From: Geodermatophilus nigrescens
GTDB taxonomy: Bacteria; Actinomycetota; Actinomycetes; Mycobacteriales; Geodermatophilaceae
Direction of reading: 5' to 3'
NCBI RefSeq assembly: GCF_900129495.1
Contig: NZ_FQVX01000002.1
Span: 1,054,001 to 1,118,000, forward strand
Length of the DNA stretch: 64,000 nucleotides
Part shown: one piece after another, positions 7,965 to 17,363 of the stretch
Numbering within the stretch: position 1 is the first letter of the stretch
How the letters are laid out: the number at the start of each line of letters is the position of its first letter
Notes under the pieces: generated by a model
The model's database searches: none
Seen by the model: only the letters and a program-made list of their open reading frames with translations
Told to the model about the DNA's origin: nothing
Translations under genes and position numbers: made by a program

Positions 7965-9356
7965 TCAGACGCCGGAGGTCACCCGGGCGCCCGGGCGGCG
8001 GGTCGGGCGGATGGTGCGGGCGGCCGAGCGGGCCAGCCGGATCGGGCCGGTGTCCCAGATGCGGCCGGCTTCGTCCACGGGAGGCGCAGGCTGCGGCACC
8101 GGGCGCGCGGCCTCCTCGGCGTCGATCTGCTCCTGGGCCAGCGCGGCGAGCCGGCGGACGCGGATCGCGGCCTTCTGCCGGTCCAGCCGCTCCTGCTCGG
8201 CCATGACCAGCAGCTCCTCCTTGGCCTCGGCCACCGAGCGCCGCGACTGCTGCTGCAGCTCCTCGATGTCCACATCGCCGCTGTCGCGCAGCGCCGCGAG
8301 CCGGTCGTAGGCCGTCGGCGGGCCGAAGTTGAGCAGCACCTTCATGAGCACCGGCAGGATCTCCACGCACATGAACAGCAGCGACAGCATGAACTTGGCC
8401 GCGGCCAGGGTGGCGTTGCGCTCGCTGAGCCGGTCGAGCGCCTCCAGGCGCAGGAGGATGCCGCCCGAGCCCTCGTTGGTGCTGTCGAAGGCGGCCTGCA
8501 GCCGGTCGAGCTCGGCGGTCAGCCGGGCCAGCTCGGCGGAGTCGGTGGCGAGCGCGGCGGCGGCGAGGTCGGCGCTGCGCGCCTCCGCGCCGGCGGCGGC
8601 ATCAGTTGCGTCGTCCAGCTCAGCACGGGCCGAGGCGACGACGCCGGCCTGCGCGTCGGCGGCGGCCCGGGCCTGCAGGTAGGCCTCGCCGGTACCGGCG
8701 TCGCCGGTGCCGCAGGTGCCGTCGAGCTCGCACTGCGCGCGGGCCTCGAGGTCGCGCTGGGTGGCGAGGGCGGCGTCGTAGGCGGCCTGCGTGGCGGTCA
8801 GGTCGGCCTGGACGGCGACCAGCGCGGGGTCGGCCGAGCCGCCGGTGGCGACGACGTCCTGCTCCAGCGCCACCTTCTCGCGCAGCTCGTCCAGCCCGGC
8901 GAAGCGCGCGTCGGCCTCGAGCGACTCGCGGTAGGCGTCGGCGGCCTCGGCCTGCATGACGGTGATCTCGGCGTCGATCTCCTTGTGGAACACCTGCAGC
9001 GTCAGCGGGGTGGCGACGACGACACCGAGGACCAGCGCCAGCCCCACGCGCGGGACGGCGAGGGCGAGGTTCCGCTTGAGCGAGGCGTCGTGCGCCATGC
9101 CGACGAGCAGCATCCGGTCGAGGTTGACCACGACGGCGCCCCAGCCGAGGCCGAGCAGCAGCGCGAACGGCCACCAGACGCCGAGGGCCATGTGCAGGGC
9201 GAACGACGCCGACGCGACGGCGAGGCCACCGGTGCTCAGCAGGACGCCGCCGAGCGCGGCGAACCGCGGCCGCGCACCCGGCGCCGACTCGAGCAGGTCG
9301 GGCCGCGCGCCGCCGAGGACCGCGAGACGGTCCTGGAGCCGTCGTCGTCCAGCCAT
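7965..9356 (-). CDS. DUF4407 membrane protein
   Basis: A 463-aa protein; ATG at 9356 with GGGGAG 10 nt upstream. Layout: two adjacent hydrophobic segments (about 32-86) ending in VVNLDRMLLVG, a third at 96-125 (PRVGLALVLGVVVATPLTL), a long Ala/Glu/Asp/Arg-rich coiled coil (about 126-320) and a fourth hydrophobic segment (about 325-352). A charged helical tail follows. This is the DUF4407 architecture; the coiled coil is predicted to lie outside the membrane and the tail inside. A paralogue lies at 17360-18691. Function is unknown. Confidence 0.85.
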   Translation of the reverse strand: MAGRRRLQDRLAVLGGARPDLLESAPGARPRFAALGGVLLSTGGLAVASASFALHMALGVWWPFALLLGLGWGAVVVNLDRMLLVGMAHDASLKRNLALAVPRVGLALVLGVVVATPLTLQVFHKEIDAEITVMQAEAADAYRESLEADARFAGLDELREKVALEQDVVATGGSADPALVAVQADLTATQAAYDAALATQRDLEARAQCELDGTCGTGDAGTGEAYLQARAAADAQAGVVASARAELDDATDAAAGAEARSADLAAAALATDSAELARLTAELDRLQAAFDSTNEGSGGILLRLEALDRLSERNATLAAAKFMLSLLFMCVEILPVLMKVLLNFGPPTAYDRLAALRDSGDVDIEELQQQSRRSVAEAKEELLVMAEQERLDRQKAAIRVRRLAALAQEQIDAEEAARPVPQPAPPVDEAGRIWDTGPIRLARSAARTIRPTRRPGARVTSGV

Positions 9357-9447
9357 GTGGTCAGCACTCCCCGAGCGCCGGGGGTCGTGGTTCGTCCGCC
9401 GCTCCCCCGAGTGATCGGCAGTCCCGGTCGTGGTCGGGACCCGGTCG

Positions 9448-10260
9448 TCACACGCGTCCCACGCCGTCCCCGAGCGCGTGAAGCAGCCCGGTGGTGACGC
9501 CGGCGCCGCGGGCGACCACGACGCCGTCGCGCACGAGCTCGCCGACGGGCTCGCCGGGGGCGGGGTCGCCGGCGAAGCGGAGGCGCAGGTGGTGCTCGAC
9601 GACGTCGGCCGCCGTCGTCATGAGGGTCGGCGGGCCGGGGACGGAGTGGTCGTTGCCCTCCCACACGTGCCAGACGCCGCTGACCCGGGTGAGGCGGGCG
9701 CCCCTCCGGTGCTCGTCCAGGTGCACCTCGCAGCGGTCCTCGTCGACGGCGAGGTCCCTGACGTCGCGCAGCCGGTCGAGGACGGCGCGCGTCTCGTCGT
9801 CGACGGGAGGCGCCCACCCCGTCCGGCCGGCCCGCGGCGGTGTGGCCGTCAGCTCCGCCGGCGTCAGGGCGGCGAAGCCGGAGAAGACGCGGGCACCGTG
9901 CAGGTCGGCGAAGGTGGCCCGCAGGCGACCGTCCTGGCGCACCTCGACGCGGCCGTCGGCACGCTGCACGCAGTCGAAGCGCCAGGCGTCGGGATGCCGG
10001 TGCACCGAGGAGCCGAAGCGGTCGGCGATCAGGAGCTCGACCTCGGCGAGGTCCCGCGCCTCCATCTCGAACCACTGGTGCCCACGGTCGAAGCGGTCGA
10101 CCTGGTGGATCCCGTCGTCGCGGCGGAAGACGACGGTGCGGGCCTCGATGTCACCGAGGTGGATCTCGCGTCCCTGCTCGACCACGACCGTCGCCCCGTG
10201 CTCGACGAGGTGGCGGTACCGGTCGACGAGGGCGGTGAGCTGCGGGTCCGGCGTCTCCAC
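9448..10260 (-). CDS. hypothetical protein
   Basis: A 270-aa protein if translation starts at GTG 10260. That start is preferred over the in-frame ATG at 10311 because a TAGCGT -10 element ends 7 nt before it and GAGGGGC lies between. No family was recognised. The sequence is rich in short beta-strand-like stretches (ATVVVEQGREIHLGDIEARTVVF, GVWHVWEGNDHSV) with many His, Asp and Arg residues. It has no signal peptide or membrane helix. It lies upstream of the DUF4407 gene on the same strand, with a 91-nt gap that makes an operon possible but unproven. Confidence 0.65.
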   Translation of the reverse strand: METPDPQLTALVDRYRHLVEHGATVVVEQGREIHLGDIEARTVVFRRDDGIHQVDRFDRGHQWFEMEARDLAEVELLIADRFGSSVHRHPDAWRFDCVQRADGRVEVRQDGRLRATFADLHGARVFSGFAALTPAELTATPPRAGRTGWAPPVDDETRAVLDRLRDVRDLAVDEDRCEVHLDEHRRGARLTRVSGVWHVWEGNDHSVPGPPTLMTTAADVVEHHLRLRFAGDPAPGEPVGELVRDGVVVARGAGVTTGLLHALGDGVGRV

Positions 10261-10267
10261 GCCCCTC

Positions 10268-10273
10268 ACGCTA
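10268..10273 (-). promoter_or_regulatory. TAGCGT -10 element before GTG 10260
   Basis: On the minus strand TAGCGT is followed by GAGGGGC and then GTG. The 7-nt spacing implies a leaderless or almost leaderless transcript and supports the downstream start for this gene. Confidence 0.5.
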
Positions 10274-10369
10274 CGGAACGATCCGTCTCCGCTCTGGCGT
10301 GTCGTTAGCAAGTCTGCCTAACCTCCGGCGGCCGGCACGAGGCCGGCACGTGACCGAGGGGGAAACCGG

Positions 10370-11233
10370 ATGCGGAAGACCGTCACCACGGTGGCACTGG
10401 CATCGGCGCTGGTGCTGGCCGGAGGGACCGCCGCGCAGGCGATCACGGGCAACTTCACCGACGACAACGAGCACGACTACGTCGGTCTCGCCGTCTTCTT
10501 CGACGCCGACGGCAACGCCACCCACCGCTGCTCCGGCAGCCTGCTCACCGACACCGTCTTCCTGACGGCCGGGCACTGCGTGACCCTGGACGACCAGGGC
10601 ACCGTGGCCACGAGCGCGCGGGTGTACTTCGAGCAGGACGTCCAGGCGCTGGGCACTGCCTACCCGTACGACGACGAGTACGGCGTGACGTCGTCGGAGA
10701 TCTACTCGTACGGCTACACCGGGCTCGGCAACATCCCCGAGACCAAGGACGCCGGGCTGATGATCCTCGACGAGCCGGTGACGGAGGTGTACCCGGACAT
10801 CACCGAGTACGCCTCGCTGGCCACCGCCGGCTCGCTGGACAGCTACAAGCGCTCGCACCCGGGCAACTCGGCGACCACGACGATCTCCGGCTACGGCGTG
10901 CAGGAGAGCAACGGCAGCCAGACCAAGCAGGTCGCCTACCGCGAGAGGCTCACCGCCGAGAGCTTCGTCATCGGGCTCAACGGCACCAACGCCGGCGGCT
11001 ACAACGTGAAGCTGTCGACCAACCCCGGCGGCGGCCGCGGCGGCACGTGCTTCGGCGACTCCGGCGGCCCGGTCCTCGTCGGCGACACCGTGACCGCGGT
11101 GAACTCGTTCGTGATGAACGGCGCCTGCGCCGGCACCGGCTTCGCCTACCGGACCGACACCCAGGACGTCATCGACTTCATCCTGGACAAGGCCGGCGAC
11201 GAGGCCGACGAGATCGAGTTCGTCACCCTCTGA
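10370..11233 (+). CDS. secreted trypsin-like serine protease (S1 family)
   Basis: A 287-aa protein; ATG at 10370 with GAGGGGG upstream. Residues 1-24 form a Sec signal peptide ending AQA. The chymotrypsin-fold catalytic signatures are present: LTAGHC with the catalytic His, KDAGLMIL with the likely Asp, and CFGDSGGPV with the catalytic Ser. Cysteines flanking the His and Ser can form the usual disulfides. The mature enzyme is small, about 260 residues, and should act outside the cell as an endopeptidase. It is followed by a strong hairpin and appears monocistronic. Substrate is unknown. Confidence 0.9.
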   Translation: MRKTVTTVALASALVLAGGTAAQAITGNFTDDNEHDYVGLAVFFDADGNATHRCSGSLLTDTVFLTAGHCVTLDDQGTVATSARVYFEQDVQALGTAYPYDDEYGVTSSEIYSYGYTGLGNIPETKDAGLMILDEPVTEVYPDITEYASLATAGSLDSYKRSHPGNSATTTISGYGVQESNGSQTKQVAYRERLTAESFVIGLNGTNAGGYNVKLSTNPGGGRGGTCFGDSGGPVLVGDTVTAVNSFVMNGACAGTGFAYRTDTQDVIDFILDKAGDEADEIEFVTL

Positions 11234-11247
11234 CGCAGTCCTGACGG

Positions 11248-11281
11248 GGCCGTCCCGCCGCAGCGTCGCGGTGGGGCGGCC
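11248..11281 (+). terminator. 12-bp GC-rich hairpin after the protease gene
   Basis: GGCCGTCCCGCC (11248-11259) pairs with GGTGGGGCGGCC (11270-11281), including two G-T pairs, with a 10-nt loop. It begins 15 nt after the protease stop codon and is followed by a pyrimidine-rich stretch. Confidence 0.65.
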
Positions 11282-11397
11282 TCCGTCGTCTCCGGGCCGG
11301 TCCTCGTCGGACGCAAGTGGAGGTCAAGCACGGCGGCCCACCCTGCGAGCGAGGGCCGCCGGACCGGGCGGCTCCCCCGCACCCAGGAGCCCCCGCC

Positions 11398-12597
11398 ATG
11401 CGTCCGTCCCGACTCGGCGCCGTCGCCGTGCTCCTCCTCGCCGGTTGCTCGACCAGCGTCGCCGGCACCTCGAGCCCGGCGGCCTCGGTCGCCGCACCGC
11501 CCGCCGCCACCTCGCTCGACCCCAGCGCCGACGGGCTGCTGCGCGTGGCCGACGTCGTCGCCACCCCCGACGGCGGCGTCACCGCACTGCTCATCGCGGA
11601 GGCGGGGAGCAGCGGTCGCAGCGCGTTCGTCCAGCTGGTCCCCGGCGACGGCGGCCCGACCGTCGGCGCGGTGACCGAGGCGCCCGCCTTCGCGCACCCC
11701 AGTGAACTCGTGGCCGGGGCGGACGGGACGGTCGTCGCGCTGGCCTCGGTCCCGCCCGAGTCCGGCGACGTCGCCCTCGACGGCTCCGACGGACCGGACC
11801 TCGCGCTGGCCGTTCTCGCGCCGGGCAGCCCCCAGGTGGAGCTGCGGCCGGTGGGCGCGGTGGACGGGATGGGCGGCCCCGAATCGGGCAGCGGCGTCCT
11901 CTCCGCCGACGGCGCCACGCTGTACGCGAGCCTGCGCTGGACCGTGGACGGCCGGACGGCGACCCGGCTGGCCGCCGTCGACGTCGCCACCGGCGAGGTG
12001 ACGGCGACCGCGCCGCTGGGCGTGGAGTCGCCGGGGACGGTGGGCGCCCACGAGGTGGCGCTGCGCCCGGACGGCGGTGTCGCCGTGCTCGTGACGGCCG
12101 ACCGGGACGCCGCGGGATCCCTGAACCGCACCCTGGTCGCGGAGTTCGACGCCGGCCTGCGGCCCGTCGGTGCGCCGGTGGAGGTGGTCGACGAGGAGGA
12201 CAGCAGCGGCTTCGCGCTGGCCGTGCTGCCGGACGGGACGGTCGTGGTGTCGGTCGAGACGCCCGGGGAGCACCCCGGGACGTCGCGGCTGGTGAGCGTG
12301 CGGGACGGCGCGGTGCGGTCGGCCGCGGACCTGCCCGGGCCCGCGCTCGACCTCGCCGTCACTCCGTCCGGGGACCGCGTGTACGCCAGCTACAGCGGCG
12401 ACTTCGACCGCGGCGAGGGCGGGGCCCACCTCGCGGCGGTCGACGTCGCGATGGGCAAGGTCGTCGACGACGTCCCGCTCTGCCCGAACGGGTACGCGGC
12501 ACCGCTCGCGCTCGCGACCGACGGGCAGACGGTGGTCGTCACCGCGGGCTGCACCGAGGACGGCGTCTGGTCCGACCTGGCCTTCCTCATCGAATGA
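11398..12597 (+). CDS. lipoprotein, beta-propeller-like, family member 1 of 5
   Basis: A 399-aa protein. ATG 11398 is chosen over an in-frame upstream GTG because AGGAG lies just before it and a short lipoprotein signal follows (RPSRLGAVAVLLLAGC, lipobox LAGC). After a Ser/Pro/Ala linker the protein has repeated strands of the type G-V-L-S-A/P-D-G-x-T-L-Y and AAVDVATGEV. These match blades of a WD40/NHL- or YncE-like beta-propeller. It should be anchored on the outer face of the membrane. Close relatives lie at 13493, 14720, 58624 and 62532. It converges with the EEP gene and overlaps it by 11 nt. Ligand and function are unknown. Confidence 0.8.
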   Translation: MRPSRLGAVAVLLLAGCSTSVAGTSSPAASVAAPPAATSLDPSADGLLRVADVVATPDGGVTALLIAEAGSSGRSAFVQLVPGDGGPTVGAVTEAPAFAHPSELVAGADGTVVALASVPPESGDVALDGSDGPDLALAVLAPGSPQVELRPVGAVDGMGGPESGSGVLSADGATLYASLRWTVDGRTATRLAAVDVATGEVTATAPLGVESPGTVGAHEVALRPDGGVAVLVTADRDAAGSLNRTLVAEFDAGLRPVGAPVEVVDEEDSSGFALAVLPDGTVVVSVETPGEHPGTSRLVSVRDGAVRSAADLPGPALDLAVTPSGDRVYASYSGDFDRGEGGAHLAAVDVAMGKVVDDVPLCPNGYAAPLALATDGQTVVVTAGCTEDGVWSDLAFLIE

Positions 12598-13330
12598 CGG
12601 AGCGTCCGGGGCAGGCGATCTCGGCCGTATAGGCAGCGTGGTCACTGAGGTACTTCCCATCCGACCACGGCGGTCGATGCGTCTCTGCCGGTCCCGTGGC
12701 CAACTCGGGGCTGACGGCTAGGTGGTCAATCGCGGGATGGTCGCTCTTGAGGCGCTCGACCGACTCGGTGAGCGGCCGGAGGTCCAGCTCCTCGAATGCT
12801 GACCGCAGCGCCTCCGCACCATCGGGCGTGCCACCGGAGTACGGAGCCTTCAACTCCTGCGTGAAGTCGCCACCCCAGATGACCGCTTCGCCCGCCCGCC
12901 GTTCGGAGTTGATGCGGTCGATGTGATGCCGGAGCACGAAGCGGAATTGCTTGAGGCGTCCCTCCGGGAGCCCCACCCAGTTCTCCCCCGATCCCTCCAG
13001 CGGGAGGACCGAGCATGCAACAAGGACATTGGCGTCGTCGCATCGAACGCGAGCCATCGCAAGGCCCTCCTCACCCGGGTGCTGCGGTCCGAGCGAAGGC
13101 GCAAGCTTCGTAACGGTCAAGGACGTCTCGATCGCCGCCCAGCGCTGCCGCTCTGCCCCCCAACTCCGCTTCGGCGACACGGTGAGTCCGTCCCCCCGCG
13201 CATGCCAGTCGCCGTGGATCTCCGTGAGAAGCCAGAGGTCCACCTGCTGTCCGGTCAGCCAGGCCTTGATGCCGGGGGCCCTCTCCGAGTCGCGGTAGAC
13301 ACGGTTGACGTTCCAGGTGCCGATGCGCAC
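12587..13330 (-). CDS. endonuclease/exonuclease/phosphatase (EEP) family protein
   Basis: A 247-aa protein; GTG at 13330 with GAGGAG a few nt upstream. EEP-fold motifs occur in order: RIGTWNVN (N-terminal strand and Asn), LWLLTEI (metal-binding Glu), VIWGGDFTQ (Asp-containing motif, with Thr where most members have Asn), DHPAIDHLAVS and YLSDHAAY (the closing catalytic His). No signal peptide is present, so it is probably cytoplasmic, hydrolysing a phosphodiester or phosphomonoester. The family is broad (DNase I, exonuclease III, sphingomyelinase), so the substrate cannot be named. It sits as a minus-strand insert between two paralogous lipoprotein genes. Confidence 0.85.
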   Translation of the reverse strand: MRIGTWNVNRVYRDSERAPGIKAWLTGQQVDLWLLTEIHGDWHARGDGLTVSPKRSWGAERQRWAAIETSLTVTKLAPSLGPQHPGEEGLAMARVRCDDANVLVACSVLPLEGSGENWVGLPEGRLKQFRFVLRHHIDRINSERRAGEAVIWGGDFTQELKAPYSGGTPDGAEALRSAFEELDLRPLTESVERLKSDHPAIDHLAVSPELATGPAETHRPPWSDGKYLSDHAAYTAEIACPGRSVIR

Positions 13331-13492
13331 GGTGCTCCTCAAGTCGGCGGTGTCCCGACACCCTGACGTGCCCGGGTACCGGAACGGGTCCGGCGCGCGG
13401 TGCGCATCCCCCGTGTTGGCGAGACGCAAGGTCTCCGCAAGATCGCCGACCGAGAGTGCGGGCAGTCCTCCCCGATCCCCAGGAGTCCCCGC

Positions 13493-14704
13493 ATGCGCTC
13501 GTCCCGGCTCGGCGCCGTCGCCCTGCTGTTCGTGACCGGCTGCTCGTCCACCGTCGCCGGCACCGCCACTCCGGGCTCCGCGACGCCCGCCGCCGGCCCG
13601 CTCACCGAGGTCCTCGGGGCCACCGAGCTCGACGCCGCCGTCGACGGCGACCTGCGCGTCTCCGACGTCGCCGCCGCCCCGGACGGCGGCTTCGTCGTCC
13701 TGAGGACCGGCGACCTCGGTGGCGACCACCGCAGCGCCGTCGTCGAGCTGGTCCCCGGTGACGGCGGCCTCGCCGTCGGCACCGTGACCGAGGGCGCCCC
13801 GTTCGCCGACCTCGGCGAGGTGCACGTGGCACCCGACGGCACCGTCGTCGCGCTGGCACCCGTGCTGCCCGAACCCGGTGACCCCGGCAGCGGCGACGGC
13901 GGCCGCGAGCAGGACCTGGCGCTGGCCGTCCTCGCGCCGGACGAGGATGAGCCGGAGCTCGTGCGCATCGCCGCCGACGCCGAGCTCGGCACCCCCGACC
14001 TCGGCACCGGCGTCCTCTCCCCCGACGGCGCGACCCTCGTCGCCAGCCTGCGCTGGACCGTCGACGGCGGCACGGTCAACCGGCTCGCGGCGGTCGACGT
14101 CGCCACCGGGGAGGTCACCACGAGCGCGCCGCTGGCGGTGGAGACGCCGGGCCAGGCGGTCGCCACCGAGCTGGCGCTCCGTCCCGACGGCGGGCTGGCC
14201 GCGCTGGTGCGCACCGACCGTGACGCCGAGGGCGACGTCGACGGCGCCGTCCTCGCGCAGTACGACGCCGACCTGCAGCCGCTCGGCACGCCCGTCGAGC
14301 TGGTGGACGAGGAGGAGAGCACCGGCTACGCGCTCGCGGTGCTGGCCGACGGCAGCGTGCTGGCCTCCGTCCTCGCCGGCGACCTCGACACCGGGGAGGG
14401 CCGGCTGGTCACCGTCCGGGACGGCGCGGTGTCCGCAACCACCGTCCTGCCCGGCATCGGTACCGACCTCGCCGTCGCACCCGGCGGCACCCACGCCCAC
14501 CTGGTGCACGGACGGTCCGGGGAGGGCGTCGGCCTGGCCGCCGTGCAGCTCGACACGGGTGAGGTCGTCGCGGACGTCGAGCTCTGCCCGGCCGGGATCC
14601 CGGCCCCGCTCGCCCTCGCCGCGGACGGGCGCACGGTCGCCGCCACCGTCGCCTGCGAGCAGGACGAGAGCCTCTACCGCGCCCTCGCCGTCCTCCTCGG
14701 CTGA
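13493..14704 (+). CDS. lipoprotein, beta-propeller-like, family member 2 of 5
   Basis: A 403-aa protein; ATG 13493 with AGGAG upstream. Signal MRSSRLGAVALLFVTGCSS, lipobox VTGC. The body closely parallels the gene at 11398: both share VVELVPGDGG-like, GVLSPDGATL-ASLRWTVDG and AAVDVATGEVT blocks and a C-terminal LCP.G..APLALA.DG.TV segment. The upstream sequence also shares the CCCAGGAGcCCC context, which points to gene duplication. It is followed 15 nt later by the third copy, so the two probably share an mRNA. It is exported and membrane-anchored, with unknown function. Confidence 0.8.
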   Translation: MRSSRLGAVALLFVTGCSSTVAGTATPGSATPAAGPLTEVLGATELDAAVDGDLRVSDVAAAPDGGFVVLRTGDLGGDHRSAVVELVPGDGGLAVGTVTEGAPFADLGEVHVAPDGTVVALAPVLPEPGDPGSGDGGREQDLALAVLAPDEDEPELVRIAADAELGTPDLGTGVLSPDGATLVASLRWTVDGGTVNRLAAVDVATGEVTTSAPLAVETPGQAVATELALRPDGGLAALVRTDRDAEGDVDGAVLAQYDADLQPLGTPVELVDEEESTGYALAVLADGSVLASVLAGDLDTGEGRLVTVRDGAVSATTVLPGIGTDLAVAPGGTHAHLVHGRSGEGVGLAAVQLDTGEVVADVELCPAGIPAPLALAADGRTVAATVACEQDESLYRALAVLLG

Positions 14705-14719
14705 CCGGGAGGATCTCCC

Positions 14720-15901
14720 GTGCGTACCCGCCTCCTCCTCGCGCTGCTCTGCTCCGCGGTCCTGCTGGCCGGCTGCTCGTCCGCCGTGGCCGGCACCGCG
14801 ACGGCGCCCGCCGTCCCCTCGCCCGGGCTGCTCGACACCGTCGACCTCGCCGACGTCGACGACGACCTGACGCCCCGCGACGCGGTCGCCCTCGACGACG
14901 GCTCGTTCCTCGTGCTGCTGGCCGGTGACACCCGCATCGGCCGCGGCCCGGGCAGCGCGCTGGTCGAGCTGGTGCCCGGCGCGGACGGGCTCGCCGTCGG
15001 CACCGTCACCGCGGGCGCCCCGTACGCCGGCGGCGGCTTCGGCGCCGAGGTGCACGTGGCCGACGACGGCACCGTCGTGACCGTCGGTCCGGTGCTGTCC
15101 GGCGACGGTGGCGACGACGAGGAAGCGCTCGACGTCGCGTTCACCGTGCAGGCGCCGGGTGCGGAGGAGCCGGAGCTCCGCGTCCTGCCGGCCGATCCGC
15201 AGCTCGGCACCGCCGACCGCGCGACCGCCGTCCTGTCCCCCGACGGCCGCACCCTGTACGCGGCGCTGCGCTGGTACGTCGTCGGCGGGGACGAGGTCAC
15301 CCGGCTGGCGGCGGTCGACGTCGCGACGGGGACGGTCACCGCGAGCGCCGACCTGCAGGTCGCGGCACCCGGCGGCGCGACCGTCGCCGGCCTGGCGCTG
15401 CGCCCCGACGGCGGGCTGGTCGCACTGGTGACGACCTACCGGGCGCCCGGCGAGGGCGACTCCGACGCCGTGCTCGCCGAGTACGACGCCGGCCTGCGGC
15501 TGGTCGGCGCGCCGGTCGACGTCATCGGCGACGGCAGCGAGGGCCACGGCCACGCGCTGCAGGTGCTCGCCGACGGCACCGCCGTGGTCTCGCTCAGCAC
15601 CAGCGGCGCCGACCACCGGCTCGTGACGGTCCGCGACGGCGCCGTGCTGGCGGCGCACGCGCTGCCGCACCTGGCCGCCGAGGTCGCCGTCAGCCCGGAC
15701 GGACGGGTGTGGCTGAACCTCGGCGACGGCGACGTCCACACCGTCGCACCCGTGGACCTCGCCACCGGTGAGGTCGGCGAGCAGGTGATCCTGTGCGAGG
15801 ACCGCGGCGCCCCCACCGACCTCGCGCTCTCCGCCGACGGCGGCATCCTGCTCGCGTCCGGGGTGTGCGCCGGGGCTGACGTCGCGCACCTGGTCGGCTG
15901 A
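14720..15901 (+). CDS. lipoprotein, beta-propeller-like, family member 3 of 5
   Basis: A 393-aa protein; GTG 14720 with GGGAGGA upstream. Signal RTRLLLALLCSAVLLAGC, lipobox LAGC. Repeated strands such as TAVLSPDGRTLYAALRW, AAVDVATGTVT and LALRPDGGLVAL align with the two preceding paralogues. It begins 15 nt after the previous stop, giving a tandem operon of two copies. It is predicted to be an extracellular lipid-anchored beta-propeller. No catalytic or ligand-binding motif stands out. Confidence 0.8.
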   Translation: MRTRLLLALLCSAVLLAGCSSAVAGTATAPAVPSPGLLDTVDLADVDDDLTPRDAVALDDGSFLVLLAGDTRIGRGPGSALVELVPGADGLAVGTVTAGAPYAGGGFGAEVHVADDGTVVTVGPVLSGDGGDDEEALDVAFTVQAPGAEEPELRVLPADPQLGTADRATAVLSPDGRTLYAALRWYVVGGDEVTRLAAVDVATGTVTASADLQVAAPGGATVAGLALRPDGGLVALVTTYRAPGEGDSDAVLAEYDAGLRLVGAPVDVIGDGSEGHGHALQVLADGTAVVSLSTSGADHRLVTVRDGAVLAAHALPHLAAEVAVSPDGRVWLNLGDGDVHTVAPVDLATGEVGEQVILCEDRGAPTDLALSADGGILLASGVCAGADVAHLVG

Positions 15902-15922
15902 GCGCCGCCCCGGCGTGTAGGC

Positions 15923-16444
15923 ATGGGCATGGCCGATGACCGTCCGATCCTGCTGCTGGACGTCGACGGCGTGCTCAACGCGCCCCGCCGCGAGCTGCCT
16001 GCGGGGTGGCAGCAGGGGTCGTTCAACGTTTACCGGCTGGCGTGGGACCCGACCATCACCGCCCGGCTGCGGGAGCTGCACGAGTCGGGCCGGGTGGAGA
16101 TCCAGTGGCTGACCACCTGGGCCGGCGACGCCGACCGGCTGCTCGCCGAGCCGATGGGCCTGCCGCGCGGGCTGCGCGTGCACGCCCGCGCCGGCGCAGC
16201 GCCCACCGGATTCCTCGGCGTCTTCGGCGGCGGCTCGGGCTGGTGGAAGCTCACCGCCGCGCAGGAGGTGGCCGCGGCCGAGCCCGACCGGCGGATCGTG
16301 TGGATCGACGACGACCTCGCCGAGCAGGCCGACGACACCGGCGACTGGCTGGCCGCGAACCCGCACGTGCTCGTCGTCGCGCCGGACCTCTACGTCGGGC
16401 TCACCCACGAGCAGCTCGACCGGGTCGAGGAGTGGCTCGGGTAG
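15923..16444 (+). CDS. HAD-like hydrolase domain protein
   Basis: A 173-aa protein (ATG 15923, or ATG 15929). The HAD motif I is clear as [11 protein letters not shown] (D13, D15). Downstream, [10 protein letters not shown] fits motif II (Thr), KLTAAQEV carries a candidate Lys, and [11 protein letters not shown] fits motif IV acidic residues. The short cap-less form resembles the HAD domains found in Swiss-Army-Knife RNA-repair proteins, but that subfamily call is from memory of motif layout. A TAGGCAT sequence directly before the start suggests a near-leaderless transcript. It sits 10 nt ahead of the beta-lactamase gene on the same strand. Confidence 0.75.
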   Translation: MGMADDRPILLLDVDGVLNAPRRELPAGWQQGSFNVYRLAWDPTITARLRELHESGRVEIQWLTTWAGDADRLLAEPMGLPRGLRVHARAGAAPTGFLGVFGGGSGWWKLTAAQEVAAAEPDRRIVWIDDDLAEQADDTGDWLAANPHVLVVAPDLYVGLTHEQLDRVEEWLG

Positions 16445-16454
16445 AACGGCGGGC

Positions 16455-17363
16455 GTGCGCCGTGCCCCGCTGACCGGTCTCGTCTGCGTGACCGTCGCCT
16501 TGGCGGGCTGCGGTTCGCCGTCGGCTGCTCCTCCCCCGGCGACCACCACCTCCACCGCCACGAGCGCACCGGCCCCGGACGTCGCCGGGGACCTCGCCGC
16601 CCTGGAGGCGCGGTTCGACGCGCGGCTGGGTGTCTTCGCCGTCGACACGGGCTCGGGCGCGACGCTCGAGCACCGGGCCGACGAGCGGTTCGCCTACGCC
16701 AGCACGATCAAGGCGCTGGCGGCCGGGGCGCTGCTGGCGCGGACGTCGCCGGCGGACCTGCAGCGGCCGGTGCCCGTCACCCCCGCGGACCTGACGACGG
16801 CGTACTCGCCGGTGACCGAGACCCGGGTCGGCGGGAGCATGACGCTCGCGGAGCTGTGCGACGCAGCGGTGCGCTCCAGCGACAACACCGCGCTCAACCT
16901 GCTGCTGCGCGAGCTCGGCGGGCCGGCCGGACTCGACGCGGCGCTCGAGGCCATCGGCGACGACGTCACCGAGGTCGCCCGCACCGAGCCGGAGCTCAAC
17001 AGCGCCGTCCCCGGCGATCCCCGCGACACGACGACGCCCCGCGCGCTGGCCGGGTCGCTGCGCGCCTACGCGGTGGACGGACCGCGCATCGCCGAGGAGG
17101 ACCGCGCGCACCTCCTCGACTGGCTGCGGCGCAACACCACCGGCGACGCGCTGGTCCGCGCCGGCGTGCCCGCCGACTGGGACGTCGGCGACAAGACCGG
17201 CACCGGCGCCTACGGCACCCGCAACGACGTCGCCGTGCTCACCCCGCCCGGGCGGGCGCCGATCGTGCTGGCGGTGATGTCGAGCCGGGACGAGCCGGAC
17301 GCCGGCCACGACGACGCACTCATCGCGGAGGCGGCCCGGGTCGTCGTCGCGGGACTCGGCTAG
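16455..17363 (+). CDS. bla: class A beta-lactamase (serine hydrolase), lipoprotein
   Basis: A 302-aa protein; GTG 16455, ten nt after the previous stop. Signal with lipobox LAGC, then a Pro/Thr linker. All class A active-site motifs are present: S83-T-I-K86, the S142-D143-N144 loop, the omega-loop E178-P-E-L-N182 and K247-T-G-T-G. The length of the mature domain matches class A enzymes. It should sit on the outer membrane face and hydrolyse beta-lactams by an acyl-enzyme route; resistance spectrum cannot be read from sequence. No LysR or BlaR regulator is adjacent. Its stop overlaps the convergent DUF4407 stop by 4 nt. Confidence 0.88.
   Translation: MRRAPLTGLVCVTVALAGCGSPSAAPPPATTTSTATSAPAPDVAGDLAALEARFDARLGVFAVDTGSGATLEHRADERFAYASTIKALAAGALLARTSPADLQRPVPVTPADLTTAYSPVTETRVGGSMTLAELCDAAVRSSDNTALNLLLRELGGPAGLDAALEAIGDDVTEVARTEPELNSAVPGDPRDTTTPRALAGSLRAYAVDGPRIAEEDRAHLLDWLRRNTTGDALVRAGVPADWDVGDKTGTGAYGTRNDVAVLTPPGRAPIVLAVMSSRDEPDAGHDDALIAEAARVVVAGLG

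Noticed and set aside
12587-16648. Very long open frame on the minus strand (over 1300 codons) across the lipoprotein and beta-lactamase region
   Set aside because: Only the part from 13330 down to 12587 has a recognisable protein (EEP family). The rest is low-complexity antisense to three lipoprotein genes and a HAD gene, a common effect of very high GC at codon third positions.
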